64,000 nucleotides of DNA from NCBI GenBank assembly GCA_050874665.1, contig JBNMLC010000001.1, forward strand, positions 434,001-498,000. Direction: 5' to 3'. The DNA comes from RUG11237 sp050874665 (GTDB lineage: Bacteria; Bacillota; Clostridia; Lachnospirales; Lachnospiraceae). This document shows positions 44,997 to 55,523 of this stretch, one piece after another (positions within the stretch are counted from its first letter, which is position 1; every line of letters starts with the position of its first letter). Below the pieces are notes generated by a model. That model had not been told where the DNA came from and did no database searches. It saw only the letters and a list, made by a program, of their open reading frames with translations. Both the position numbers and the translations under genes were made by a program.

Positions 44997-45776
44997 ATGG
45001 TAAATATTAATTTTACATTAAAGGATTTTGAATATTTTTTCTTGATTCTTGTACGAATATCTGCATTTGTGGCGGTAGCACCATATTTTTCGTCATCGCA
45101 GGTACCAAGAAAAATTAAGGCAGGAATTTCACTTGCCATAGCAATGTTGTTATGGTTTATGGTGCCAAGTAACGAAATTGTCTATGAAACAGTAATTGAG
45201 TATGCGACTATTGTAGTAAAAGAGGCAAGCGTAGGATTGATTATTGGATTTGCAGCAAACTTAAGCAACTATATTATATTGTTTTCTGGAAGAATTATTG
45301 ATATGGACATGGGATTTTCTATGGTAAATGTGTTTGATCCCGTCACAAAGGAGCAGGTAAGTATTTCCGGTACATTATATAATTATCTGATTATGCTTTG
45401 CCTGTTATGCAGTGGAATGCATACATATGTGCTGCGGGCATTGGTTGATTCTTATCAATTAATTCCTATTAACGGGGCAATATTTAACGTAAATGGATTA
45501 TATCAGGGAATGTTAGAATTCTTAGCAGATTATGTGATTATTGGTTTTAGAATCTGCCTTCCCATTTTTATGTCGATAATGGTGCTTAATGTAGTACTTG
45601 GAGTCTTGGCAAAGGTAGCACCACAGATGAATATGTTTGTTGTGGGTATGCAGTTAAAAATACTTACAGGACTGGCTGTTATGTTTGTGACAGTTTATTT
45701 GCTGCCAAGCATTTCAAATTTTATATTTAGCGAAACAAAGAAAATGTTGGTGACATTCATTGAAAACATGTATTGA
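44997..45776 (+). CDS. fliR: Flagellar export gate protein FliR
   Basis: Export-gate membrane protein, 259 residues with about six hydrophobic segments. FliR features are ILVRISAFVAVAPYFSSSQVPRKIKAG near the N-terminus and LGVLAKVAPQMNMFVVGMQLKI near the end. Its 3' end overlaps the proposed flhB start by 17 bp. Confidence 0.95.
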   Translation: MVNINFTLKDFEYFFLILVRISAFVAVAPYFSSSQVPRKIKAGISLAIAMLLWFMVPSNEIVYETVIEYATIVVKEASVGLIIGFAANLSNYIILFSGRIIDMDMGFSMVNVFDPVTKEQVSISGTLYNYLIMLCLLCSGMHTYVLRALVDSYQLIPINGAIFNVNGLYQGMLEFLADYVIIGFRICLPIFMSIMVLNVVLGVLAKVAPQMNMFVVGMQLKILTGLAVMFVTVYLLPSISNFIFSETKKMLVTFIENMY

Positions 45777-46908
45777 GAGTACAAACAGAACAGAACGATG
45801 GGACAAATCCCTGTGTATAGAGATAAATCTACAGTTTTTTGCAGGCGGTGATGATAAAACAGAACCGGCAACACCGAAAAAACTTGAAGATGCCAGAAAA
45901 GAAGGACAGGTTTCGAAAAGCCGGGAAATTGGTATGGGATTCTCTCTTTTAGGGTTATTTGTTACATTAAAAATTTATATTGGAACTTTGGGGGAGCAGT
46001 TTATTAAAGCGTTTGAAACACTTTATAAGAGAATACCCGAATTTATTGGAGTGGAAGGAACTTATGATTCCGTTGCATTTTATACACTGCTTACCGATAA
46101 TATTGTGGATATGATACTAATGATGGCACCGTTTTTGGCGGTTGGGTTTCTGATTGCTTTTTTAGCCGATTTAGTTCAGGTAAAATGGAAAGTTACCATG
46201 AAACCTCTGATGCCTAAATTTAATAAAATGGATCCGATTAAGGGAATGAAAAAAATTATTTCACCACAATCAGTGTTTGAGTTATTAAAAGCAGTGTTAA
46301 AGATAATTTTTATTTCTTATCTTGCGATTACTACGGTGAAAGATAAATTACTTTTAATATATTCCCTGTATGATATTTCACTTCCGGCGGCACTGACGGC
46401 TATAGGTGATGTAGTTATTGATCTTGGAATTAAGATTAGTGCATGGTATATGGTCATTGCTGCAATTGACTTTGTATACCAGAAAATGAAGTTTAAAAAA
46501 GATATGAAAATGTCAAAGCAGGAAGTTAAAGATGAATATAAAAATGCAGAAGGTGATCCAAAGATTAAATCGCAGCAGAAACAGAGAATGCGGCAGGCAT
46601 CTCAAAGACGTATGATGCAGTCTGTACCGACAGCAGATGTTGTTATTACCAACCCGACGCATTTTGCAGTAGCATTAAAATATGATGCGGATTCGGGAAG
46701 AGCACCTATTGTTGTCGCAAAAGGCGAAGATTTTTTAGCTAAGAGAATAAAGGAAATTGCAAAAGAAAATAAAGTTGAAATTGTAGAGAACAAGCCTTTG
46801 GCCAGAATGCTCTATCATAATGTAGAGTTAGGAGAGGAAATTCCACCGGAATTGTATCAGGCGGTTGCAGAGGTGCTTGCTTTTGTATATGGACTTAAGA
46901 ATAAATAA
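45760..46908 (+). CDS. flhB: Flagellar export protein FlhB
   Basis: Export substrate-switch protein, 382 residues as read. After a hydrophilic LQFFAGGDDKTEPATPKKLEDARKEGQV opening there are four membrane helices and a cytosolic domain with the autocleavage site NPTH (Asn298-Pro299). The start is uncertain. The best candidate is TTG at 45760 inside fliR with a weak GGTGA site 6 nt upstream, giving about 24 residues before NLQFF. No ATG lies in frame nearby. A CTG at 45811 is an alternative. Confidence 0.9.
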   Translation: MKTCIESTNRTERWDKSLCIEINLQFFAGGDDKTEPATPKKLEDARKEGQVSKSREIGMGFSLLGLFVTLKIYIGTLGEQFIKAFETLYKRIPEFIGVEGTYDSVAFYTLLTDNIVDMILMMAPFLAVGFLIAFLADLVQVKWKVTMKPLMPKFNKMDPIKGMKKIISPQSVFELLKAVLKIIFISYLAITTVKDKLLLIYSLYDISLPAALTAIGDVVIDLGIKISAWYMVIAAIDFVYQKMKFKKDMKMSKQEVKDEYKNAEGDPKIKSQQKQRMRQASQRRMMQSVPTADVVITNPTHFAVALKYDADSGRAPIVVAKGEDFLAKRIKEIAKENKVEIVENKPLARMLYHNVELGEEIPPELYQAVAEVLAFVYGLKNK

Positions 46909-46953
46909 TAAGAGGAAAAATTGTGAGAGGAATGGAGGTAGAGGAAGGTGAAA

Positions 46954-48987
46954 ATGAAAAAGGCAGATATTGGTATAGGTTTGTATTTGTTAGCGGCCTT
47001 TGTATTCTTTATTATTTCAATACCTTCTGGAGTGTTAGATTTTTTACTGGCGTTTAATATTGCGGTAGCATTGGTAATATTATTCCAGTGTTTATATGTG
47101 AAGGAAGTACTGGATATGTCTTTCTTCCCATCATTGTTATTGTTTACAACTATTTTTAGAATATCATTGAATGTGTCATCTACAAAGCTGATTTTAGCTA
47201 CAGGTGATCCGGGTGTTGTAGTTGAAACATTTGGTAAGTTTGTCGGAGGAAATAACCTTGTAATCGGTGTAATCATATTTTTTATTTTGATTTTAATTCA
47301 GTTTATGGTAATCAATAAAGGTTCTGAACGAGTGGCTGAAGTAACAGCACGATTTACGTTGGATGCTATGCCGGGAAAACAGATGGCGATTGACGCAGAT
47401 TTAAATACCGGAGCGATTAGTGATGAAGAAGCAAAAAAAAGACGTGAAAAGATTCAGAGAGAAGCAAGCTTCTTTGGTTCTATGGACGGTGCGGTAAAGT
47501 ATGTAAAAGGTGATGCGATTGCCGGACTGATTATTACAGCAGTCAATGTAGTTGGTGGTATTATCATGGGTGTGCTTTATCGTGATATGCAAGTTACAGA
47601 TGCATTGCAGCAGTATGTAATTCTCACCATTGGTGATGGTCTTGTGTCACAGATTCCATCATTGTTGATTTCCTTATCTACAGGTCTTTTGGTAACAAAA
47701 GGCTCAGACGAAAGAGATATGGGAGATACTATATTAAACCAGTTATTTGGTACTCCGAAAGTAATGTACATGGTAGGAAGTGCGATGTGTTTACTTGCAA
47801 TCGCAACACCCCTGCCTACCGTTATCTTCCTTGCCTTTGGTGTGGGATTTATTGTAATTGGTTATATGAAACAGAATAAAGAGGAGATTGCTGCAATTGA
47901 AAGCGAGGTAGAAACCAATGATTCTGATGCAGAGGAAGTAAGGCGTCCTGAAAATGTAGTATCGTTATTACAGGTAGATCCAATTGAACTGGAGTTTGGT
48001 TATGGAATTATTCCACTGGCAGATGTAAATCAAGGTGGTGACTTACTGGATCGAGTTGTTATGATAAGACGTCAGATTGCACTGGAACTTGGTACAGTGG
48101 TACCGATTATTCGTTTACGCGATAATATTCAGCTAAATCCAAATCAGTATATTATTAAAATTAAAGGGATTCAGTTAAGTGAAGGAGAAATTTTGTTTGA
48201 CCATTATATGGCCATGAATCCGGGGTATGTGGAAGAGGAGATTACGGGTATTCCGACTTTTGAGCCGTCTTTCCATTTACCTGCAATCTGGATAACAGAA
48301 AGTCAGCGAGAAAGAGCAGAAAGTCTTGGATATACAGTCGTTGATCCACCTTCTATTATTGCGACGCATTTAACAGAAGTGATACGAAAACATATTGATG
48401 AATTATTGACAAGACAGGATGTACAGCAGTTGATTGACAATTTGAAGGAAAACAACCCTTCCTTAGTAGAGGAACTAGTACCAAAGCTTTTAGGAATTGG
48501 AGAAATTCAAAAAGTGTTACAAAATCTTTTACGAGAGGGAATATCTATCAGGGATTTGCTTACGATATGTGAAACATTGGCAGACCATGCAACAACAACC
48601 AGGGATACAGATGTATTGACAGAATATGTAAGACAAAGCTTAAAGAGGGCAATTTCATCCAAATATTTTTCAACCGGTGAAACTACCAGTGTAGTAACAC
48701 TGGATCCGAAGATAGAGCAGGAGATTATGAATTCTGTAAAGCAGACAGAGCAGGGAGCATATCTTACATTGGAACCGGAAAAAACAAAGAATATTATCAA
48801 TTCGGTACAAGAAGAAGTGAATAAGTTAGAAAACTTAGGAAAGAATCCGATTGTTATTACTTCACCTATTGTAAGAATGTACTTTAAGAAACTTACAGAA
48901 GATTATTTTAGTGATTTGGTGGTTGTTTCTTATAATGAAATTGAATCAAATATTGAATTACAGTCAGTTGGGATGGTGACAGGTTAA
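46954..48987 (+). CDS. flhA: Flagellar export protein FlhA
   Basis: Export motor component, 677 residues with about eight membrane helices in the first 320. The FHIPEP-family signature RISLNVSSTKLILATGDPG is at about 70-88 and the cytosolic domain has the FlhA fold with ERAESLGYTVVDPPSIIATHL. The ATG at 46954 (GAGGAAGG 6 nt upstream) is preferred over a GTG at 46948. Confidence 0.97.
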   Translation: MKKADIGIGLYLLAAFVFFIISIPSGVLDFLLAFNIAVALVILFQCLYVKEVLDMSFFPSLLLFTTIFRISLNVSSTKLILATGDPGVVVETFGKFVGGNNLVIGVIIFFILILIQFMVINKGSERVAEVTARFTLDAMPGKQMAIDADLNTGAISDEEAKKRREKIQREASFFGSMDGAVKYVKGDAIAGLIITAVNVVGGIIMGVLYRDMQVTDALQQYVILTIGDGLVSQIPSLLISLSTGLLVTKGSDERDMGDTILNQLFGTPKVMYMVGSAMCLLAIATPLPTVIFLAFGVGFIVIGYMKQNKEEIAAIESEVETNDSDAEEVRRPENVVSLLQVDPIELEFGYGIIPLADVNQGGDLLDRVVMIRRQIALELGTVVPIIRLRDNIQLNPNQYIIKIKGIQLSEGEILFDHYMAMNPGYVEEEITGIPTFEPSFHLPAIWITESQRERAESLGYTVVDPPSIIATHLTEVIRKHIDELLTRQDVQQLIDNLKENNPSLVEELVPKLLGIGEIQKVLQNLLREGISIRDLLTICETLADHATTTRDTDVLTEYVRQSLKRAISSKYFSTGETTSVVTLDPKIEQEIMNSVKQTEQGAYLTLEPEKTKNIINSVQEEVNKLENLGKNPIVITSPIVRMYFKKLTEDYFSDLVVVSYNEIESNIELQSVGMVTG

Positions 48988-48988
48988 A

Positions 48989-50185
48989 ATGATAATTAAA
49001 AAATTTCAGGCATCTTCGGAAAATGAGGCTATGATGCAGGTGAAAGAGGAAATGGGCAGTGATGCTGTCATTATGAATATAAAAAGGACGAAACACAAGG
49101 GTGTCATGAAATTATTCAAACCCACGGTGGTAGAGGTGACTGCAGCGATAGAAGAGGCTCATGATGCTCCCATTATTCCTAAAAAATCAGAAACTTTAGA
49201 TTTAGTGGCAGATGAGCCGGTTAAATTTACCACGGAGGCAAAGACACAAACGCAAGAGTCCACAGAGCCGCCGGTGGCAAAAAATGAAACAGCTATTGAA
49301 GAAAAACTTGATACACTTCAAAGTCTGTTAGAAAAGCAAATGAGTAAGGAAACAGTAGCAGAAGAAGCGGAAATAGAAGATGAGAAAGATGAAACTATGA
49401 AGTTTTTTCAACTGATTTATAATACTTTGTTAGATAATGAAGTACAAGAAAAGTATGCAAATCAGATTATTGATGAAATTTCAGCATCATCAAGGAAAGA
49501 AAATGTCAGCATTGATGCGTTATTAGCGAACATATACCAAAAAATGATATTGAAATTCGGAGAACCGATACCTGTAACAGAGAATAAGACAGGAACAAAG
49601 CTGGTATTTTTCATCGGACCTACAGGAGTTGGGAAAACAACGACTGTAGCCAAAATTGCGTCTAAGTTAAAATTGGAAGAAAAGAAAAAAATTGCATTGT
49701 TAACCACAGATACATATCGTATTGCAGCAACAGAGCAGCTTCGCACCTATGCGGAAATTTTGGATGTTCCATTCCGGGTAATATATACAACGGAAGAATT
49801 AAATGACGCAAAGGAAGAATGGAAAGATTATGATATCATTTTGGTGGATACAGCAGGACATTCACCGAGCAATCAGGAACAGCATGATGAATTGAAACAC
49901 TTTATAGATTCTATTGATGATGTAGTAAAAGATTTATATTTGGTTGTCAGTGCGACCACAAAATATAGAGATTTATTAAAGATTGTAGATTCCTATCATG
50001 ATTTCGATGATATAAAGATTATTTTTACTAAATTAGATGAGACGATGTCTTTGGGAAATATATTCAATATACGAATGTACTCAAATGCAAATTTATCTTA
50101 TACAACATGTGGACAAAATGTTCCTGATGATATCAGCCTTTTAGATGCACAAAAAATTGTAAGAAAACTTTTGGGAGGCCATTAA
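48989..50185 (+). CDS. flhF: Flagellar GTPase FlhF
   Basis: SRP-family GTPase setting flagellar number and position, 398 residues. An N-terminal basic region is followed by an acidic stretch (about 90-140) and the NG domain with G1 GPTGVGKTTT, TTDTYRIAATEQLRTYAEIL, DTAGHS and FTKLDET. Its stop overlaps the flhG start (TAATG). Confidence 0.96.
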   Translation: MIIKKFQASSENEAMMQVKEEMGSDAVIMNIKRTKHKGVMKLFKPTVVEVTAAIEEAHDAPIIPKKSETLDLVADEPVKFTTEAKTQTQESTEPPVAKNETAIEEKLDTLQSLLEKQMSKETVAEEAEIEDEKDETMKFFQLIYNTLLDNEVQEKYANQIIDEISASSRKENVSIDALLANIYQKMILKFGEPIPVTENKTGTKLVFFIGPTGVGKTTTVAKIASKLKLEEKKKIALLTTDTYRIAATEQLRTYAEILDVPFRVIYTTEELNDAKEEWKDYDIILVDTAGHSPSNQEQHDELKHFIDSIDDVVKDLYLVVSATTKYRDLLKIVDSYHDFDDIKIIFTKLDETMSLGNIFNIRMYSNANLSYTTCGQNVPDDISLLDAQKIVRKLLGGH

Positions 50186-51063
50186 TGGATCAGGCAGAAC
50201 AGCTTCGTAATATTATAAAAATGAATCATATCAGGCAGAAATCTACAGCCCGAGTCATCACGATTACTAGTGGAAAAGGTGGCGTTGGAAAATCAAATGT
50301 TGCCATTAATCTTGGGATTCAGCTAAAAAAGATGGGACTTAGAGTAATTATTTTGGATGCAGATTTTGGACTTGCAAATATTGAAGTTATGTTCGGCACA
50401 ATTCCTAAGTACAGTTTAAAGGATGTTATTGACGGGAAGAAAAATTTTAGAGATATTATCACAGAGGGACCGCTGGGCGTAGAATTTATTTCCGGTGGAA
50501 ATGGTATTGAGGGCTTATCTGATTTAAACAAGCTACAGTTATCGAACCTTCTTCGAGGAATGGAGCAGTTAGATCAGTTAGCAGATGTGATTCTAATTGA
50601 TACGGGAGCGGGAATTTCAGACAACGTTTTAGAATTTGTGGCGTGTGGAAATGAGGTTTTATTAGTGACCACTCCCGAACCGACATCTCTTACAGATTCC
50701 TATTCACTATTAAAAGCGTTAAATAATTATTCAAAATTTTCAAAAGAAAATACAGAAATAAAAATAGTAGCAAATAAAGTTTCTAATATGGTGGAGGGGA
50801 GAAATTTACACACAAAATTAAACCTTGTAACAGAAAAATTTTTAGGCATGTCACTTGGATTTTTAGGGGCAGTTCCTGTAGACGAACAAGTTATAAAGGC
50901 AGTCATGCAGCAAACCCCTATTTCCATAAGTTATCCCAATGCAAAAGCTTCTAAAGCATTTGCACGATTGTCAGCACAACTGACAGGAACAACAACCACA
51001 GAAAACAGGAAAAGCCTTGCAGAGGTATTTTCGAGTTATTTCAACAGGAAATCAGATAAGTGA
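50185..51063 (+). CDS. flhG: MinD-like flagellar number regulator FlhG
   Basis: MinD/ParA-type ATPase partner of FlhF, 292 residues. The deviant Walker A is GKGGVGKSN, Walker B-like VILDADFGLAN, and an N-terminal QAEQLRNIIKMN helix that activates FlhF is present. Start and stop overlap its neighbours (flhF TAATG, PilZ gene start region). Confidence 0.96.
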   Translation: MDQAEQLRNIIKMNHIRQKSTARVITITSGKGGVGKSNVAINLGIQLKKMGLRVIILDADFGLANIEVMFGTIPKYSLKDVIDGKKNFRDIITEGPLGVEFISGGNGIEGLSDLNKLQLSNLLRGMEQLDQLADVILIDTGAGISDNVLEFVACGNEVLLVTTPEPTSLTDSYSLLKALNNYSKFSKENTEIKIVANKVSNMVEGRNLHTKLNLVTEKFLGMSLGFLGAVPVDEQVIKAVMQQTPISISYPNAKASKAFARLSAQLTGTTTTENRKSLAEVFSSYFNRKSDK

Positions 51064-51074
51064 GAGTGATAAGT

Positions 51075-51800
51075 ATGATAACAAAAGTTATTAAAGCAGG
51101 TGACAAGATTGATTTGGTAAAAAGTAATACCACTGTGAATAACGAGGAAGAAAAAAGAATCTACAGAAGTCAGGTATATGATGTTATTGGGGAAGAACAG
51201 ATAAAAATTGCTATGCCTCAGGAAAAAGGCAGACTTCTTTTGCTTGAATTAGAGGCAGTATATCGACTTCAGTTTTATACGGAAAATGGTCTGTATGAAT
51301 GTAAAGGAAAAGTGGTAGACCGTTATAAGACAGATAATATTTATGTCGTAGTTGTGGATATTATATCTGCAATGAAAAAGATTCAAAGACGAGAGTTCTA
51401 TCGACTGAATTGTCTGTTAGATGGACAGATACATATTTTAGATGAAGAAGAACTGATGTTAGGAGATTTGAAACGTATTCTTGCAACGCACGAAGTGAAA
51501 AAAGCAGTGTATGAAAAAGCAATCGTTGTTGATATCAGCGGTGGGGGTGCACGAATCGCTACAGATTGTTTCGTAGAGGAGGACAGTTATATTACCTTGA
51601 AATTTCAGGTTGATTTTAAAAATAATTTTCGGGACTACGAACTTTTAGCACATGTCGTAACTACAAGAAAAATGGAAAATAGAAAAAAGAACTATGAATT
51701 AAGAGTGGAATTTGAACAAATAGAAAATAATGTAAGGGAATCTTTAATAAAATATATTTTTGAAGAAGAACGCAAAAAAAGAAAAAGTGAAAAGAGTTGA
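51075..51800 (+). CDS. PilZ-domain (YcgR-type) c-di-GMP protein
   Basis: 241 residues with a YcgR-like N-terminal beta domain and a C-terminal PilZ domain. The c-di-GMP motifs are visible as RREFYR (RxxxR) and DISGGGARIA (D/NxSxxG). By analogy with YcgR and B. subtilis YpfA/DgrA it should slow the motor when c-di-GMP is high. I take the ATG at 51075; a GTG at 51060 also lies in frame. It overlaps the first bases before cheB by its TTGA end. Confidence 0.92.
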   Translation: MITKVIKAGDKIDLVKSNTTVNNEEEKRIYRSQVYDVIGEEQIKIAMPQEKGRLLLLELEAVYRLQFYTENGLYECKGKVVDRYKTDNIYVVVVDIISAMKKIQRREFYRLNCLLDGQIHILDEEELMLGDLKRILATHEVKKAVYEKAIVVDISGGGARIATDCFVEEDSYITLKFQVDFKNNFRDYELLAHVVTTRKMENRKKNYELRVEFEQIENNVRESLIKYIFEEERKKRKSEKS

Positions 51801-51805
51801 GTATT

Positions 51806-52933
51806 ATGGATGAAAAGAAAAAAATATTGGTTGTAGATGACTCTGCACTTATGAGAAGAGTGGTCTGTGATATAATTAACTCAGATGATAACTTTGTGGT
51901 GGCGGATATTGCAAAGGACGGTGTAGAAGCATTTGCACTACTTACCGATCACCAGTATGATGTTGTGGTTTTAGATATTAATATGCCACGAATGTCCGGA
52001 CTGGAATTGCTTGAAAAAATGCAAAAATTAAAGCTAAAAGCAAAGATTATTATGAACAGCACTTTGACGAAGGATGGTGCTGACGAAACCATTAAGGCTC
52101 TGGAACTGGGGGCACTTGATTTTGTTACAAAACCTGAAAATTTTATAGCTGCGAAAGGAAATGATTTCAAAAATACTCTGTTAAAAACAATACAAGTGGC
52201 AGAGAATGCAAAGATTACAAGAAGGGTTTCTATGGCAAGAACATCAGAGTCCGCAAAAATCAGAATACCTTCAACAACATCGGCGTTGCAGAAAAAGGAT
52301 TTAGGGGAAAAAAGACCAATTAAGCTTAGAAAAGGCAATGAACCAATGAAAGATAAAACCAATAAAATCATTGCACTGGCTTGCTCCACGGGGGGACCAA
52401 AATCATTGCAGAGTGTAATACCGTTGTTGCCTGCAAATTTACCGTATCCAATGCTTGTAGTACAGCATATGCCGGCGGGATTTACAAAATCTCTAGCTGA
52501 CAGATTAAATGATGTAAGCAGGATTAAAGTAAAAGAGGCAGCAGAAGGAGATGTGCTGAAAGCCGGTTGTGTATATATTGCACCGGGGGGAAAACATATG
52601 CAGATAAAAGCTTCAGGTGGACAGCATAAGATTATATTGACAGACGAGCCGCCAAGGGAAGGTGTAAAACCATGTGCAAACTATATGTATGAGTCTTTAG
52701 CAAAAAGTTCATACGATGAAGTGATTTGTGTAGTTATGACAGGTATGGGTGCAGATGGGACAAAAGGTATTAAGTATTTAAATGAAAGAAAGAAAACGTA
52801 TGTAATCTCTCAGGATGAAGAATCCTGTGTAGTTTATGGAATGCCAAAGGCAATAGCAGAAACTGGTCTTGTAGATGAAGTAGCACCATTGACCAAGATT
52901 ACAGAAACAATTTTAAAGAATTTGGGGGTATGA
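51806..52933 (+). CDS. cheB: Chemotaxis protein-glutamate methylesterase CheB
   Basis: Response-regulator methylesterase that demethylates receptors, 375 residues. It has the receiver domain with phosphoacceptor Asp57, a linker (125-185) and a catalytic domain with Ser194 (CSTGGP), His221 (QHMPAGF) and Asp317 (GMGADG). The ATG at 51806 is preferred over a TTG at 51797 because the conserved sequence begins there. CheR, its partner, is not in the window. Confidence 0.96.
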   Translation: MDEKKKILVVDDSALMRRVVCDIINSDDNFVVADIAKDGVEAFALLTDHQYDVVVLDINMPRMSGLELLEKMQKLKLKAKIIMNSTLTKDGADETIKALELGALDFVTKPENFIAAKGNDFKNTLLKTIQVAENAKITRRVSMARTSESAKIRIPSTTSALQKKDLGEKRPIKLRKGNEPMKDKTNKIIALACSTGGPKSLQSVIPLLPANLPYPMLVVQHMPAGFTKSLADRLNDVSRIKVKEAAEGDVLKAGCVYIAPGGKHMQIKASGGQHKIILTDEPPREGVKPCANYMYESLAKSSYDEVICVVMTGMGADGTKGIKYLNERKKTYVISQDEESCVVYGMPKAIAETGLVDEVAPLTKITETILKNLGV

Positions 52934-52937
52934 CAAA

Positions 52938-55037
52938 ATGGATACAAGTCAATATTTGGAGATTTTTATCGACGAAACAAAAGAACATTTACAGAATTTG
53001 AATGAACAACTGTTGGTTCTTGAGAAAGAGCCGGAAAATGCAGATACTATCAATGAAATCTTCCGTGCAGCACATTCTTTAAAAGGAATGGCAGGTACTA
53101 TGGGGTACAAGCGTATGCAACGCTTGACACATGATACGGAGAATGTTTTTTCGGAAATCAGAAATGGTAAGATGAAAGTTTCTGCTGATTTGGTTGATAC
53201 GTTGTTCCAAAGTCTGGATGCGTTGGAGGGGTATCTTGAAAATATCCAGCAGACAGCAGATGAAGGTACCGATGATCATGAACCAATTATTAAAAAGCTG
53301 AATGATATTCTGGCAAGTGGAACAGGAGTAGCACCTGCACCGCAAAATGCAGCACCTGCCGCAGAAGAAAAGAAAGAGGAAGCAGCAGGCGATGGTAAAA
53401 TGACTCGGAAATATAAGAGCATGAAGCTGGAAGAACATGAAATTACTGCCATAGGTGAAGCATACAAGAAGAATATGAGCGTATTTGGCATGACTGTTTA
53501 TATCCAGGAATCCTGTATATTAAAAGCAGCGAGAGCATTTTTGGTATTTAAGGCTTTAGAAGAAATTGGGGAAATTATTGTATCAGAGCCAAGCGTACAG
53601 GACATTGAAGATGAAAAATTTGAGTTTGACTTTAGTTTATATTTAATTACAGAAGCAAATGAGGAAAAAGTAAAAAATGTAGTTACTTCTGTTTCAGAGA
53701 TTGAAGATGTGATGCTGGAGAAAATTGAAACAGTAGAAGCACTTTCCGGTGAAGGAGAAAAAGCAGAAGAAAAGACAGAAGAGAAAGCAGGAGCCAAAGA
53801 AGAAAAAGCGTCACAGGCAGCAGCACAGGCAGCGCCAACAAAACAGGCAGCACCGGCGAAGCAGACGGCAAAACCTGTAGTTAACAGAACGGTTCGTGTT
53901 GATATTGAAAAATTAGATGCCTTGATGAATCAGGTAAGTGAGTTGATTATTGCCAAAAACAGTCTGGTTTCCATCAGCTCTACAGATAATTCCGGAGTAA
54001 CATTGCAAGGCTTACATGAACAGATTGAATATTTAGAGAGAATTACAACTAATTTGCATGAATCTGTAATGAAAGTACGAATGGTACCAATTGAAAGCGT
54101 TGTAAGCCGTTTCCCAAGAATGATTCGTGACATTTCTAAGAAACTGGATAAAAAAATGGAACTATACATGACTGGTGAAGATACAGAACTTGATAGAACT
54201 GTTATCGATGAAATCGGAGACCCATTAATGCACTTACTCCGTAACTCTGCAGATCATGGTTTGGAATCCAAGGAAGTAAGACTTCAGAGAGGAAAAGAAG
54301 AAGTAGGTTCTATTTTCCTAAATGCATATCAGGAAGGAAATAACGTTATCATTGAAGTAGGTGATGATGGTAATGGTATTGATATTGAAAGCGTTAGAGC
54401 GAAAGGAATTGAAAGAGGAATTATTACACCGGAGCAGGCAGAAACTATGACAGATAAAGATGTTATCGGATTGTTGTTTATGCCAAGCTTCTCTATGGCA
54501 AAGAAGGTTTCTGATTTGTCAGGAAGAGGTGTAGGTCTTGATGTTGTAAAATCGAAGATTGAGTCACTCGGTGGTGATGTGGAAGTTAAAACAAAACTTG
54601 GAGAAGGAACAACTTTCATTATTAGACTTCCACTTACACTTGCGATTATTCAGGCACTGATGGTAGAGCTTGGTGGAGAAAAATATGCAATTTCATTAGG
54701 TTCCATTCAAACAATTGAAGATATTTCTATATCTGATATTAAATATGTGCAGTCAAAGGAAGTAATTCATATTCGTGGTACCGTAATTCCGATTATAAGA
54801 TTAGACAAAATTTTGGATATTGGACCAAGAGAAGAAGAGCCGGAAAATCTTACTGTAGTAATTATTAAGAAGGGCGATAAACAGGCAGGTCTTGTAGTCG
54901 ATAATTTGATTGGACAGCAGGAAATCGTTATTAAATCGCTTGGCAAATACATTGATAATACAAAGATTATCAGTGGTGCAACCATACTTGGAGATGGTGA
55001 AGTAGCATTGATTCTTGATGTAAATGTATTAATTTAG
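52938..55037 (+). CDS. cheA: Chemotaxis histidine kinase CheA
   Basis: 699 residues with the P1 HPt domain phosphohistidine His46 (RAAHSLKG), a P2-like CheY-binding domain (about 165-260), an Ala/Glu/Lys-rich linker, dimerisation helices (DIEKLDALMNQVSELI), the kinase domain with N box LLRNSADHGLE, G1 VGDDGNGID and G2 GRGVGLDVV, and a C-terminal CheW-like regulatory domain. It follows cheB by 4 bp. Confidence 0.98.
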   Translation: MDTSQYLEIFIDETKEHLQNLNEQLLVLEKEPENADTINEIFRAAHSLKGMAGTMGYKRMQRLTHDTENVFSEIRNGKMKVSADLVDTLFQSLDALEGYLENIQQTADEGTDDHEPIIKKLNDILASGTGVAPAPQNAAPAAEEKKEEAAGDGKMTRKYKSMKLEEHEITAIGEAYKKNMSVFGMTVYIQESCILKAARAFLVFKALEEIGEIIVSEPSVQDIEDEKFEFDFSLYLITEANEEKVKNVVTSVSEIEDVMLEKIETVEALSGEGEKAEEKTEEKAGAKEEKASQAAAQAAPTKQAAPAKQTAKPVVNRTVRVDIEKLDALMNQVSELIIAKNSLVSISSTDNSGVTLQGLHEQIEYLERITTNLHESVMKVRMVPIESVVSRFPRMIRDISKKLDKKMELYMTGEDTELDRTVIDEIGDPLMHLLRNSADHGLESKEVRLQRGKEEVGSIFLNAYQEGNNVIIEVGDDGNGIDIESVRAKGIERGIITPEQAETMTDKDVIGLLFMPSFSMAKKVSDLSGRGVGLDVVKSKIESLGGDVEVKTKLGEGTTFIIRLPLTLAIIQALMVELGGEKYAISLGSIQTIEDISISDIKYVQSKEVIHIRGTVIPIIRLDKILDIGPREEEPENLTVVIIKKGDKQAGLVVDNLIGQQEIVIKSLGKYIDNTKIISGATILGDGEVALILDVNVLI

Positions 55038-55049
55038 GGGGTGTTTATT

Positions 55050-55508
55050 GTGGAAGAAATCAAAGTAGGATCAGAAGCAGTACAGTACATAGTTGTAAAA
55101 ATTGGAAGCGAACAATATGGAATTGATATTAAGTATGTGGAAAATATTGTGCGCTTACAGAAAATCACAAGAGTACCAAAAATACAGAGCTATTTTAAAG
55201 GGGTTATTAACTTAAGAGGTGAGATTGTTCCGGTTATGAGTTTAAGACTGAAAATGAATCAGCCGGAAAGTGAATACACAAATGCAGCAAGAATTATTAT
55301 TCTAAAGCTGGAACCTCAGGCATCTATAGGCGTGATTGTAGATGAAGTAAAAGAAGTGGTAACTTTAGAAGAAAACGAAATTGAAAAAGTGGTTTACAAT
55401 GCGAAAGATGAAAATGCAGGATACATTATAGGAATTGGTAAGCATGAAGGAGAACTGATTTCTTTACTGGATTTAAATGCAGTCATAGGTGAAAAAGAAA
55501 ACGCGTAA
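55050..55508 (+). CDS. cheW: Chemotaxis coupling protein CheW
   Basis: Adaptor between receptors and CheA, 152 residues: IVVKIGSEQYGIDIKYVENIVR and LRGEIVPVMSLR are the CheW landmarks. I take the GTG at 55050, since AGGGGGTG lies 7 nt upstream; a GTG at 55041 overlaps that site. Confidence 0.96.
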   Translation: MEEIKVGSEAVQYIVVKIGSEQYGIDIKYVENIVRLQKITRVPKIQSYFKGVINLRGEIVPVMSLRLKMNQPESEYTNAARIIILKLEPQASIGVIVDEVKEVVTLEENEIEKVVYNAKDENAGYIIGIGKHEGELISLLDLNAVIGEKENA

Positions 55509-55523
55509 GGTGGTGATATCGTA

